Assembly (NCBI GenBank): GCA_003526435.1
Contig: DPWF01000335.1
Location: forward strand, 4,971-12,202
From: Chitinophagaceae bacterium
GTDB taxonomy: Bacteria > Bacteroidota > Bacteroidia > Chitinophagales > Chitinophagaceae
Length of the DNA: 7,232 nucleotides
Direction: 5' to 3'
The notes under the pieces were generated by a model that worked only from the letters and a program-made list of their open reading frames with translations, had not been told where the DNA came from and searched no databases. The position numbers were made by a program, and so were the translations under genes. This document shows, one piece after another, positions 1 to 6,276 of the stretch. The stretch's first letter is position 1. Each line of letters begins with the position of its first letter.

Positions 1-26
1 ATTTAAAGCTGAGACAATACTCTTGT

Positions 27-54
27 CATTTTCAAATTCCCGAATTTTCAAATT
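27..54. repeat. AT-rich interspersed repeat, left copies
   Basis: Two copies of the unit ATTTTCAAATT stand here in plus-strand orientation (28-38 and 44-54), separated by five bases and ending just before the DinB stop codon. The same unit occurs in the opposite orientation at 553-586 and once more in this orientation at 664-674. Positions 1-26 hold nothing else I can recognise. The repeat is read directly from the sequence; its role is unknown. Confidence 0.6.
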
Positions 55-56
55 AT

Positions 57-545
57 TTAATCTGCTGCCGGTAAATTATAGGCCTTCCATTCTTCTGCAT
101 TCGGACCATAAATACCAGGAACTTTGAGTCCTGCCATTCTCATTAAAACGGTTAGTTGTCCTCTGTGGTGTATCTGATGCACTACTGTTACCCATAAAGC
201 AAAACCTTTCTTCCAGCTTTCGCCATACATCGGTGTTTCCTCCTGTAAAGTTTGGTCAGTCCACTGTTCAATGGCTGTTTGCACATTCAGTGTTGCTTTC
301 TTATACGCATCTATCATTTCCTGAACTGAATGATATTCCTGCTTAGTAAAATTTACCGGCAGTTTGGCTTCCCATGGTATACCATCTGCACATGCGATGA
401 TATGATTCACCATTCTTTTGATACTTCGGTACTCTCCAAATGAAGGAGCTTTGAGACTTTCATCTGTTAACATCTTTAAACATTGCAGTGTTGCTTCAGT
501 TTCTGATGCCCATATTTCTTTAAAATGACTGATACTGGAAAACAT
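57..545 (-). CDS. DinB/YfiT-like metal-binding family protein
   Basis: This 162-residue cytoplasmic protein has the length and sequence pattern of the DinB superfamily, four-helix bundles that bind a divalent metal through three histidines. The likely ligands are His48 (in NHIIACADG), His123 and His127 (in VVHQIHHRGQL); the HxxxH motif followed by RGQL near the end is the family's best marker. The segment after it (GLKVPGIYGP) also fits. Family members include thiol-dependent S-transferases and damage-induced proteins of unknown activity, so the reaction and substrate cannot be named here. The start gives a normal N terminus for the family, and no signal peptide or membrane segment is seen. 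The gene lies 134 bp downstream of the reductase gene on the same strand with a terminator-like hairpin between them, so it probably has its own promoter. I found no good TAnnTTTG box for it and no clear Shine-Dalgarno sequence. Confidence 0.88.
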   Translation of the reverse strand: MFSSISHFKEIWASETEATLQCLKMLTDESLKAPSFGEYRSIKRMVNHIIACADGIPWEAKLPVNFTKQEYHSVQEMIDAYKKATLNVQTAIEQWTDQTLQEETPMYGESWKKGFALWVTVVHQIHHRGQLTVLMRMAGLKVPGIYGPNAEEWKAYNLPAAD

Positions 546-552
546 AGGGATG

Positions 553-586
553 ATTTGAAAATTTGAAAATGTGCTAATTTGAAAAT
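553..586. repeat. AT-rich interspersed repeat, right copies
   Basis: The plus strand reads ATTTGAAAATTTGAAAAT, then GTGCT, then AATTTGAAAAT. It is made of the same 11-base unit as 27-54 but inverted, so copies in opposite orientation bracket the DinB gene. The array lies 8 bases upstream of the DinB start and would be in its 5' leader or promoter. I recall similar AATTTGAAAAT arrays between genes in other Bacteroidota genomes, but that is memory and not a search. Confidence 0.6.
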
Positions 587-624
587 CGAAGGAGCATGGT
601 CATGTGCTTATATACAAATTTGAT

Positions 625-651
625 AAAAATCAATACGAAATTGCGTATTAA
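625..651 (-). terminator. Probable intrinsic terminator of the reductase gene
   Basis: On the minus strand, AATACG (649-644) pairs with CGTATT (637-632) around a six-base loop. The stem extends by one G-T and one A-T pair and is followed at once by TTTTT (629-625). It lies 29 bases beyond the reductase stop codon and before the DinB gene. The stem is short and A+T-rich, so termination may be partial. Confidence 0.5.
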
Positions 652-663
652 ATGAATTGTTCC

Positions 664-674
664 ATTTTCAAATT
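664..674. repeat. Single copy of the ATTTTCAAATT repeat unit
   Basis: One further exact copy of the 11-base unit lies 5 bases beyond the reductase stop codon. It is inverted relative to the copies at 553-586, about 80 bases away, so the two could pair in a long transcript. No function is evident. Confidence 0.5.
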
Positions 675-679
675 GGGTT

Positions 680-1435
680 TCATTTCTGTAAGTACATTGA
701 ATTGGCCTGAGACAGGCATGTTACTACTAAGTCGTTAATACAAACATGTTCGGGTAGTGTGGCAACATAGAAAGCAATATCAGCAATATCTTCAGCCTGT
801 AATGCTTTGTAGCCATCGTACACTGCATCAGCTTTTGAATTATCACCTTTAAACCTCACGATGGAAAACTCTGTTTCTGCTGCGCCGGGATGAATAGCAG
901 TAGCTTTTATCCTGTGTGGAAGTAAATCAATACGCATAGCTTTGGTAATAGCATCAACTGCATGTTTACTGGCACAATAGGCATTACCATCTTTATATAC
1001 TTCTTTACCTGCAGTAGAACCTATATTAATGATATGACCTTTTTTGCGTGCTGTCATAAAAGGCAATAAAGCTTTGGTTACATACATCAAACCTTTTACA
1101 TTGGTATCAATCATTGTATCCCAATCATCCAGGTTAGCCTGTTCAAAACTGTCTCTTCCCAATGCAAGACCGGCATTGTTTACGAGTACATCAATTTGTT
1201 TCCATGCTTCAGGAATTGCATGAAGGGTGTCTGTTACTGTTTTACGATCCTGTACATCAAATACCAGTGGTAGCACTTTAACTGAATAGTTTTTTTCGAG
1301 ATCAGCAGCAATGTCATGTAAGCGGTCTGCTCTTCTGCCTGTGATGATGCAGTTCCATCCTGCTGCAGCAAATTTGTATGCAATGGCTTTACCAAAACCG
1401 GATGTTGCCCCAGTAATTAATATGATGTTCTTCAT
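680..1435 (-). CDS. SDR-family NAD(P)-dependent oxidoreductase, YdfG-like
   Basis: This 251-residue protein is a classical short-chain dehydrogenase/reductase with a Rossmann fold. Visible motifs are the dinucleotide-binding TGATSGFG (8-15), Arg34-Arg35 after strand 2 (which favours NADP(H)), NNAG (86-89), structural Asn112, and the catalytic set Ser140, Tyr153 and Lys157 in YCASK. The later PGAAETEFS segment resembles the group containing E. coli YdfG, which oxidises L-allo-threonine, serine and 3-hydroxy acids; the actual substrate is inferred only at group level. I chose the ATG at 1433-1435 because the product then begins MKNIILITGATSG, as usual for the family. The frame is open 12 codons further to an ATG at 1471, but that stretch does not look like SDR sequence and contains a promoter. 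A strong Bacteroidota promoter lies immediately upstream, so the message may be leaderless. The next gene downstream is separated by a hairpin. Confidence 0.93.
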   Translation of the reverse strand: MKNIILITGATSGFGKAIAYKFAAAGWNCIITGRRADRLHDIAADLEKNYSVKVLPLVFDVQDRKTVTDTLHAIPEAWKQIDVLVNNAGLALGRDSFEQANLDDWDTMIDTNVKGLMYVTKALLPFMTARKKGHIINIGSTAGKEVYKDGNAYCASKHAVDAITKAMRIDLLPHRIKATAIHPGAAETEFSIVRFKGDNSKADAVYDGYKALQAEDIADIAFYVATLPEHVCINDLVVTCLSQANSMYLQK

Positions 1436-1439
1436 GAAG

Positions 1440-1472
1440 CAAAGATAAGGTAGTTGGCAGTCCATGGTCAAT
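1440..1472 (-). promoter_or_regulatory. Bacteroidota-type promoter of the reductase gene
   Basis: On the minus strand, ATTG (1472-1469) is followed after 21 bases by TATCTTTG (1447-1440). This is a full match to the TAnnTTTG -7 element with a TTG -33 element at accepted spacing. Only four bases separate the -7 box from the ATG, so transcription would start at or next to the start codon. The -33 element lies inside the short AGTCCATG repeats. Promoter strength and start site are inferred. Confidence 0.65.
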
Positions 1473-1540
1473 AGTCCATGATTTATAGGAGAACATTTAC
1501 GATCAAATGAAACAATACTATGGTCTACAAACTATGATTT
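1459..1540. repeat. Degenerate AGTCCATGG/ACTATGGTC short repeats
   Basis: The gap between the large surface-protein gene and the reductase gene holds AGTCCATGG (1459-1467), AGTCCATG (1473-1480), ACTATGGTC (1517-1525) and ACTATGATTT (1531-1540). They look like diverged copies of one unit, the last overlapping the stop codon of the surface-protein gene. CATGG/CCATG within the first pair can form a 5-bp hairpin over the reductase promoter. I see no intrinsic terminator for the surface-protein gene in this gap. Confidence 0.4.
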
Positions 1541-4220
1541 ACCTGATCAATACCAATGTTCCCTTCCTGTAAATGCGGTTGTTTAACTGATCGGTTCCAA
1601 TGGCCTCATATACATAGGTACCTGCGGGTTGCTTTATGCCGCTGTAAGTACCGTCCCATCCTTTACCCAACTCTGTTGTTGAATACAGTAATTGTCCCCA
1701 GCGGTTGAATATACGGAAGTGTTGTAACTGTGCAATACCCACACCAACAGGACGAATAATATCGTTCAGTCCGTCGCCATTGGGTGTAAATGCGGATGGG
1801 ACATACAGATCAGGCCCATTTTTAAATACACGAACGAGTACATCGTCTTCTGCAAAACAGCCACCGGCACCAGTAACACGTGCTATATAACGTATGGAAT
1901 CTACTGTTGCGGGTAATGTGGTAACAGGTGCATCTGTTGTAGGATCATTTAAACCTGTTGTAGGGCGCCATAAATAACCAGTGCCACCTGATGCCGATAA
2001 TTGAAGAGGTCTGCCAGCTACTACAAAAGTATCTCTGCCGGCATAAGCATTTACAGGAGGTGTAACAATGATGGTTACTGTATCTGAAACAGGTTTGTCG
2101 CAACCAATAGTATCAATAGCTGTTAATATATACTGTGTGGTTCTTGATGGACCTGCAATTGGAAACAATGTATTGGCATTGATCATTGAGTTGGTAGGAG
2201 ACCAGACAAAACCGGCACCTACAATGCTACCCGATAATTGAACCCTGTCGCCAAAACAAATGATGGTATCATTGTTTGCCCTGGCCTGGGGATACGGTGC
2301 CACCAGTACAAATACAGAATCTCTGTCCTGACACTTACCCAGGTTAGCAGTAACATAATACATGGTACTTGTTAACGGTTGTACTATGGGATATTTTGTA
2401 TTGGCTAAAATTGGTACACCTGTAGATGCAGTCCATTGATAACTGAGCGCATCGCTTACCGGGCTTAAGGTAAACTGATCGGTTCGGCAGATGGAAGTAT
2501 CCAGCCCTAATTCAACATCAATAAAGTCTAGTACGTTTACGGTGACGGTGTCTGTATTGATACAGCCATTATCATTCACTGTTACCACATACCGTGTTGT
2601 ATCAACAGGGTACACAAATGGGTTTGGTGTATTATTACCCAGCATTCGCGTAATACTCGCTGTTCTGTCTGGCACCCATACAACAGAACCGTTACCTACT
2701 GTGGCATTAAGACGTAAGGTATCAATACTGCAGATTAATGTATCTCTGAATGCGAGGTTAATAACGGGTTTGTCTACAATATTGACTGTTTTTACAATCG
2801 TGTCAATACAACCTTTGCTATTACTGGTTATCAACCTTACCTGTACACTTTGTGGTGTATTATATTTCCATGCAGTATCTTTTCTTGTTGAGGTATCGGC
2901 AGTGCTGGTTAAATCACCTAGATCCCAGCGCCAGCTATTCACAACGCCGTATGCTGTTGTGGTAGCATCGATGAAATTGTAGGTGTTGAGATAACAGGTT
3001 CCCTGAACATTGAAATTGGGAACAAAACCAGGGTACACTCTAACAGGTGCTGTAGCTGAATCTATACAACCACCTGTACTTGTTACAGTAAGTTTAAGTG
3101 TATATGTGCCTGTGTCAGCATAAGTATGCGTAGGTGTTGGATTAGTTGAAATTGGTATTTGAGCTTTCTTATCACCAAAGTCCCAGAGATAGCTATTTAT
3201 GCCAGGACTAGTTGATTCATTTTCAAAGGACATAGTGAAGCCGTCACAGGTAATATATGATGGTTTAAGGCTTGCTCCAACTAAGGAACAATCAGAAACA
3301 CGTAAAGCAAAATCTTTTCTGTGGGAGGAAATGAGAACACCATTTCTCCACTCATTGATACAAACCGTTACTACATAATAACCACTTGCAGGGGCCGTTC
3401 CTGCAATGATGCCTGTTACTGCATTGATTGATACATTAGGGCCTAAGGGCTGTGCACCACTATAGCCATTCGGATAACCAACATTTCCAGTCGGGTAAAT
3501 ATAGTTTAAATCAGCAGAGTTAACTGTACCACCCCTGTTTAGTGCATCACAGAAACTATAAGAAAGTGAATCATTGTTTGGATCTGTAGCGCCAAAATCA
3601 AGAGTGAAAGGTGTATTCTGACAAACAAGAGTGGTATCCTTTAATGCAAAAACGGGGCTAGAATTGGTTCCGGTCGCTAAACTATTAGTGCCAGGTATTG
3701 TGCATGTGAAAGTGGCACCTTCACCAGAACTATTATTGCCCAAATTAACGGGAATAACATTGACAACACTCGTGCTTCTGCAACAGGTTTGATACATCGC
3801 TACATAACCAATTGCATTATTAGAGAGTTCTTGTGTAAAACTGTAGTTGCCAATCTGATAACAAACATCAACTGTACCGATTAAGCATGGGTTTTTACCA
3901 TTCTTACTCAAAGAAGTAGGATCAAACCCTTGTCCGGTTACACGTGGGGCTACAACAGTTGCAACTGGCGTAGCACTTGAACCGGTATTCGGATATATCA
4001 TTATTGTTACACTTGCCGGAAGTTGGGCAACTCCAGGTCCTCCGGGAACTACCACCGGGTTACACTCTCTGAAAAGACGAAGTGTTATCTCGTAGCGTGA
4101 TGAATTAGCGGCATTACCGGGACCGAGGTATTTGTAGTACATTTCTCCACCTGCAATATGACCTGCGAATGCAGAACATATGATCAAAGAAAGAATAATC
4201 GATAAAAGCGTCTTTTTCAT
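1539..4220 (-). CDS. Large T9SS type B surface protein with PKD and Ig-like repeats
   Basis: This 893-residue protein is predicted to be exported by Sec and then carried across the outer membrane by the type IX system. Order: signal peptide 1-19 (MKKTLLSI.. to SAFA); an N-terminal beta-rich region about 20-310 beginning GHIAGGEMYYKYLG, a start seen in many Bacteroidota surface proteins, with a cadherin-like DPNNDSLSYSF segment near 213; PKD domains about 325-397 (YLWDFGD) and 400-483 (WRWDLGD); four Ig-like repeats about 486-564, 567-641, 644-720 and 722-800; and a gliding-motility/CHU_C type B C-terminal domain about 803-893 (VPSAFTPNGDGLND, FNRWGQLLY, GWDG, RKGTLVLIR). No catalytic domain is visible, so an adhesin, motility or matrix role is inferred. 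The frame is open 26 codons further upstream, but the start at 4218-4220 gives the signal peptide directly. A paralogue lies at 6277-7232. No PorP/SprF-type partner gene is adjacent. Confidence 0.9.
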   Translation of the reverse strand: MKKTLLSIILSLIICSAFAGHIAGGEMYYKYLGPGNAANSSRYEITLRLFRECNPVVVPGGPGVAQLPASVTIMIYPNTGSSATPVATVVAPRVTGQGFDPTSLSKNGKNPCLIGTVDVCYQIGNYSFTQELSNNAIGYVAMYQTCCRSTSVVNVIPVNLGNNSSGEGATFTCTIPGTNSLATGTNSSPVFALKDTTLVCQNTPFTLDFGATDPNNDSLSYSFCDALNRGGTVNSADLNYIYPTGNVGYPNGYSGAQPLGPNVSINAVTGIIAGTAPASGYYVVTVCINEWRNGVLISSHRKDFALRVSDCSLVGASLKPSYITCDGFTMSFENESTSPGINSYLWDFGDKKAQIPISTNPTPTHTYADTGTYTLKLTVTSTGGCIDSATAPVRVYPGFVPNFNVQGTCYLNTYNFIDATTTAYGVVNSWRWDLGDLTSTADTSTRKDTAWKYNTPQSVQVRLITSNSKGCIDTIVKTVNIVDKPVINLAFRDTLICSIDTLRLNATVGNGSVVWVPDRTASITRMLGNNTPNPFVYPVDTTRYVVTVNDNGCINTDTVTVNVLDFIDVELGLDTSICRTDQFTLSPVSDALSYQWTASTGVPILANTKYPIVQPLTSTMYYVTANLGKCQDRDSVFVLVAPYPQARANNDTIICFGDRVQLSGSIVGAGFVWSPTNSMINANTLFPIAGPSRTTQYILTAIDTIGCDKPVSDTVTIIVTPPVNAYAGRDTFVVAGRPLQLSASGGTGYLWRPTTGLNDPTTDAPVTTLPATVDSIRYIARVTGAGGCFAEDDVLVRVFKNGPDLYVPSAFTPNGDGLNDIIRPVGVGIAQLQHFRIFNRWGQLLYSTTELGKGWDGTYSGIKQPAGTYVYEAIGTDQLNNRIYRKGTLVLIR

Positions 4221-4292
4221 GCGTCCAGGTCCTAAAATCCAGCATTTAATATTGTCAATTCTGTGAAAATACGACCAAGTCACATGAAAAAT

Positions 4293-4321
4293 CAACAATA
4301 TCTATTTTAAACGGGTTACAA
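4293..4321 (-). promoter_or_regulatory. Candidate promoter of the large surface-protein gene
   Basis: On the minus strand, TTG (4321-4319) is followed after 18 bases by TATTGTTG (4300-4293). This matches five of the six fixed positions of TAnnTTTG at accepted spacing. It would give a 5' leader of roughly 70 bases. It is the best candidate I found in the 220-bp gap, but the imperfect -7 box makes it tentative. Confidence 0.35.
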
Positions 4322-4381
4322 CACAAAGTTTAGATACAAATTTGGATCAGTTTGCTGCATTTGCGGTATAAAAAGTGAAGT

Positions 4382-4433
4382 ATAATCCTTTGATAGAGAG
4401 TTTTTTGAATTTCAACCACTATCAAAGGATTAT
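4382..4433 (-). terminator. Perfect 15-bp stem-loop after the type A gene
   Basis: ATAATCCTTTGATAG (4382-4396) and CTATCAAAGGATTAT (4419-4433) form a perfect 15-bp stem with a 22-base loop. The stem begins seven bases beyond the TAG stop of the type A gene. On the minus strand a five-T run follows, but only after about seven bases. It is therefore either a terminator of unusual shape or a 3'-end stabilising hairpin. It separates the type A gene from the large surface-protein gene downstream. Confidence 0.55.
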
Positions 4434-4440
4434 TATGATG

Positions 4441-6135
4441 CTATTGCACTATCAGTTTTTCTGTTAAAATGCCAGTTTTTGATAAAATTTTAAGATAATA
4501 TAAACCTGGCTGTAAGGAGGATATGTCTAATGTTGTTGTTGTCCCTTTATGATTGTATGATTTTCTTAGGATTCCTTCAACATTATACAATTGAATTTGT
4601 ATAAATGGTGTTTTTGTATTTACTGTGACATTTTTTTTTGTTGGGTTTGGATATAAAAGGACGGTTGAATTTCTTATGATTGAATTTTCAGAAATTGGTA
4701 TAATGGATGACTCATAGATTTTTTTGACCCCATTAATACGAACAATCGTTGGTTGTGGGTTTCCTGTTATGGTAATGTCATACTTATAAGATCGTATGCA
4801 TCCGAATTCATGCAGGTTTACAGTAAATCTATATGTTGAAGGATACGGGACTCCACTTTGTATGTTCGTGTAAAATTTTCTATAACCATTATTGTCAATT
4901 ATATTCGATAGATTACCCGGATACCCTATTGAATGAGTAATTGAAAAATTAGGATCCCACCAATAGCTAGGAGTTAGGTTAACTATAAAATCGTAAGAAG
5001 TTGTAGAGTATCCACTTTGGCTTACATGAACGCCGCTTGTTGCTTTCGCTATAACAGTTACAGGGTCAGACGTTTCACAGCTATTCGCGACTGTATAAAC
5101 TAAGTTCCTTGGTTGGAATGTAACAGGATCCCATCCTAAATTTTGTTCTGTTAAATTTTGCTGTGTTGCACCAAAAATTGCAGTTCCGTTCTTATACCAT
5201 TGATAACTACTTGAAGGGCTAGAAGTTAAAGTTAAAGGGCGTATTTCATCATAAATGTAACACCATTCAATTGGGCCAGATGGACTAATTACCGGTTTTT
5301 GCTCAACAGTTACAGTTACTGTGTTAGAAGTCATTGTACACTCCCCAGCAGTAAATGACAAGTTATCTATTGCTAAATCATTGCCGACTCCATTACCAGC
5401 TACATTTGGATTAGCGTATATAATAATTTCAGCGCTGTAGTCATTTTCTCCTGATTGCCATATTTCATTCATAGTTGTCCACATGCAGTTGCTATACGGT
5501 AAAGCACTATTATAAATCATTGTGCCATTAATGGTTACTACAATATTTGGGTCGTTGTTACCGCCGGTGTTAGAAAAGTTAATAAACTGCCCCGCAAAAT
5601 TATAGGTTGTATTTGGTAACACGCTCACGGTTTGATACCACACTCGAACAGAACTGCTCGTTGCACCATCTATAACTAGCATATTATTTCCGCTACTTGG
5701 AAATACATTACACCACCATGGATAGATATTTATAGGGTTATTTGCTATTTCATATCTCTGATAATTATTATTAGTTATGTCATATGTATAATCTGTCCCA
5801 AAACCTGAATTACCATTCTCAAAATCTCCATTGTCAAGTAGATTGTTTTTTGGAGTCACCGTAAGCGTATATGTTGTTGTTTGAGATGGTGATGCGGTTG
5901 GTTGAGCAATCGTTGATGAACTCAATCCTGTAGAAGGTGTCCAAGAATAATTAAAATGAACGCTACTTGAATTTGCACCAATTAAAGTGGACCCAGCCGG
6001 GCAAATATTTTTGTTTTCTCCTGCATTAGCAGTAATGCAAGTAATATTGCCTCCGCCACGTTGAGCATATGTTTGAGTCCCCAACACGTAAATAAAAAAT
6101 TGGCTAACAGCCAACAAAAGCAATCTCGTTTTCAT
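4441..6135 (-). CDS. Secreted T9SS type A protein with Ig-like and CBM-like domains
   Basis: This 564-residue protein is predicted to be secreted by the type IX system. Residues 1-24 are a signal peptide, probably cut before Gln25. Residues about 33-95 form an Ig-like segment (YSWTPSTGL, then TTTYTLTVTP). Residues about 99-265 resemble a galactose-binding/CBM4-9-like module (NLLDNGDFENG at the start, AIDNLSF at the end), which seems inserted before the last Ig strand (SNTVTVTVEQ). Residues about 281-365 are another Ig-like domain (YQWYKNG), and 366-458 are beta-rich and unrecognised. Residues about 491-564 are a type A (Por) sorting domain (LLYPNPTKK, LDISSLQPGLYYLKI, EKLIVQ). No catalytic residues are recognised; glycan binding is an inference. 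Single 60-base lines of this gene have 23-37% G+C by hand count, against 50-55% in lines sampled from its neighbours. Homopolymer tracts lie in its leader and sorting domain. The 141-bp upstream gap shows no convincing promoter. Confidence 0.87.
   Translation of the reverse strand: MKTRLLLLAVSQFFIYVLGTQTYAQRGGGNITCITANAGENKNICPAGSTLIGANSSSVHFNYSWTPSTGLSSSTIAQPTASPSQTTTYTLTVTPKNNLLDNGDFENGNSGFGTDYTYDITNNNYQRYEIANNPINIYPWWCNVFPSSGNNMLVIDGATSSSVRVWYQTVSVLPNTTYNFAGQFINFSNTGGNNDPNIVVTINGTMIYNSALPYSNCMWTTMNEIWQSGENDYSAEIIIYANPNVAGNGVGNDLAIDNLSFTAGECTMTSNTVTVTVEQKPVISPSGPIEWCYIYDEIRPLTLTSSPSSSYQWYKNGTAIFGATQQNLTEQNLGWDPVTFQPRNLVYTVANSCETSDPVTVIAKATSGVHVSQSGYSTTSYDFIVNLTPSYWWDPNFSITHSIGYPGNLSNIIDNNGYRKFYTNIQSGVPYPSTYRFTVNLHEFGCIRSYKYDITITGNPQPTIVRINGVKKIYESSIIPISENSIIRNSTVLLYPNPTKKNVTVNTKTPFIQIQLYNVEGILRKSYNHKGTTTTLDISSLQPGLYYLKILSKTGILTEKLIVQ
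4631..4639. repeat. Homopolymer A9 (coding strand) in the sorting domain
   Basis: Nine T on the plus strand give an A9 run in the coding strand, across the codons for Thr-Lys-Lys-Asn just after the YPNP motif of the type A sorting domain. Such runs are prone to replication and transcription slippage. A one-base change would replace the rest of the sorting domain. Confidence 0.6.
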
Positions 6136-6170
6136 AATAAAAGATTGGGTGAATAAATTTTTTTCTTTGT

Positions 6171-6177
6171 GGGGGGG
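6171..6177. repeat. Homopolymer C7 tract in the type A gene leader
   Basis: Seven G on the plus strand read as C7 on the coding strand, about 36-42 bases before the ATG of the type A gene. A run of seven A (6158-6164) follows closely on the coding strand. The run is visible directly; an effect on expression by length change is only possible. Confidence 0.45.
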
Positions 6178-6216
6178 ATATGAAAATACTATTAATATAT
6201 AATATTTTGCATGTGA

Positions 6217-6242
6217 AAAACACCCTTTTTTTGTGGTGTTTT
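6217..6242 (-). terminator. Probable intrinsic terminator of the right-edge gene
   Basis: On the minus strand AAAACACC (6242-6235) pairs with GGTGTTTT (6224-6217) around a ten-base A-rich loop. The stem runs into a TTTTT tract (6220-6216). It starts 34 bases after the TAA stop of the right-edge surface-protein gene and precedes the type A gene, so the two are probably not one operon. The stem has only three G-C pairs, so termination may be partial. Confidence 0.5.
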
Positions 6243-6276
6243 AACGGGGAGATTTAAGTTTTAACAAACGTAAATG

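Noticed and set aside
27..586. Repeated AATTTGAAAAT units as a CRISPR array
   Set aside because: The units are 11 bases, very AT-rich, irregularly spaced and in both orientations; there are no regular spacers and no cas genes.
1705..1890. 61-codon open frame on the plus strand
   Set aside because: It is antisense to the type B C-terminal domain coding sequence and is explained by it.
2491..2982. 163-codon open frame on the plus strand
   Set aside because: It is antisense to the PKD/Ig repeats of the large surface-protein gene. Its Thr/Val/Ser-rich translation mirrors the repeated codons of that gene and has no domain or promoter.
4221..4298. N-terminal extension of the large surface protein by 26 codons
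   Set aside because: The extension would place a non-signal sequence before a clean signal peptide beginning MKKTLLSI; the inner ATG is the sensible start.
6265..6272. TACGTTTG on the minus strand as a promoter for the type A gene
   Set aside because: It matches TAnnTTTG, but no TTG lies at proper spacing upstream and a terminator-like hairpin stands between it and the gene.
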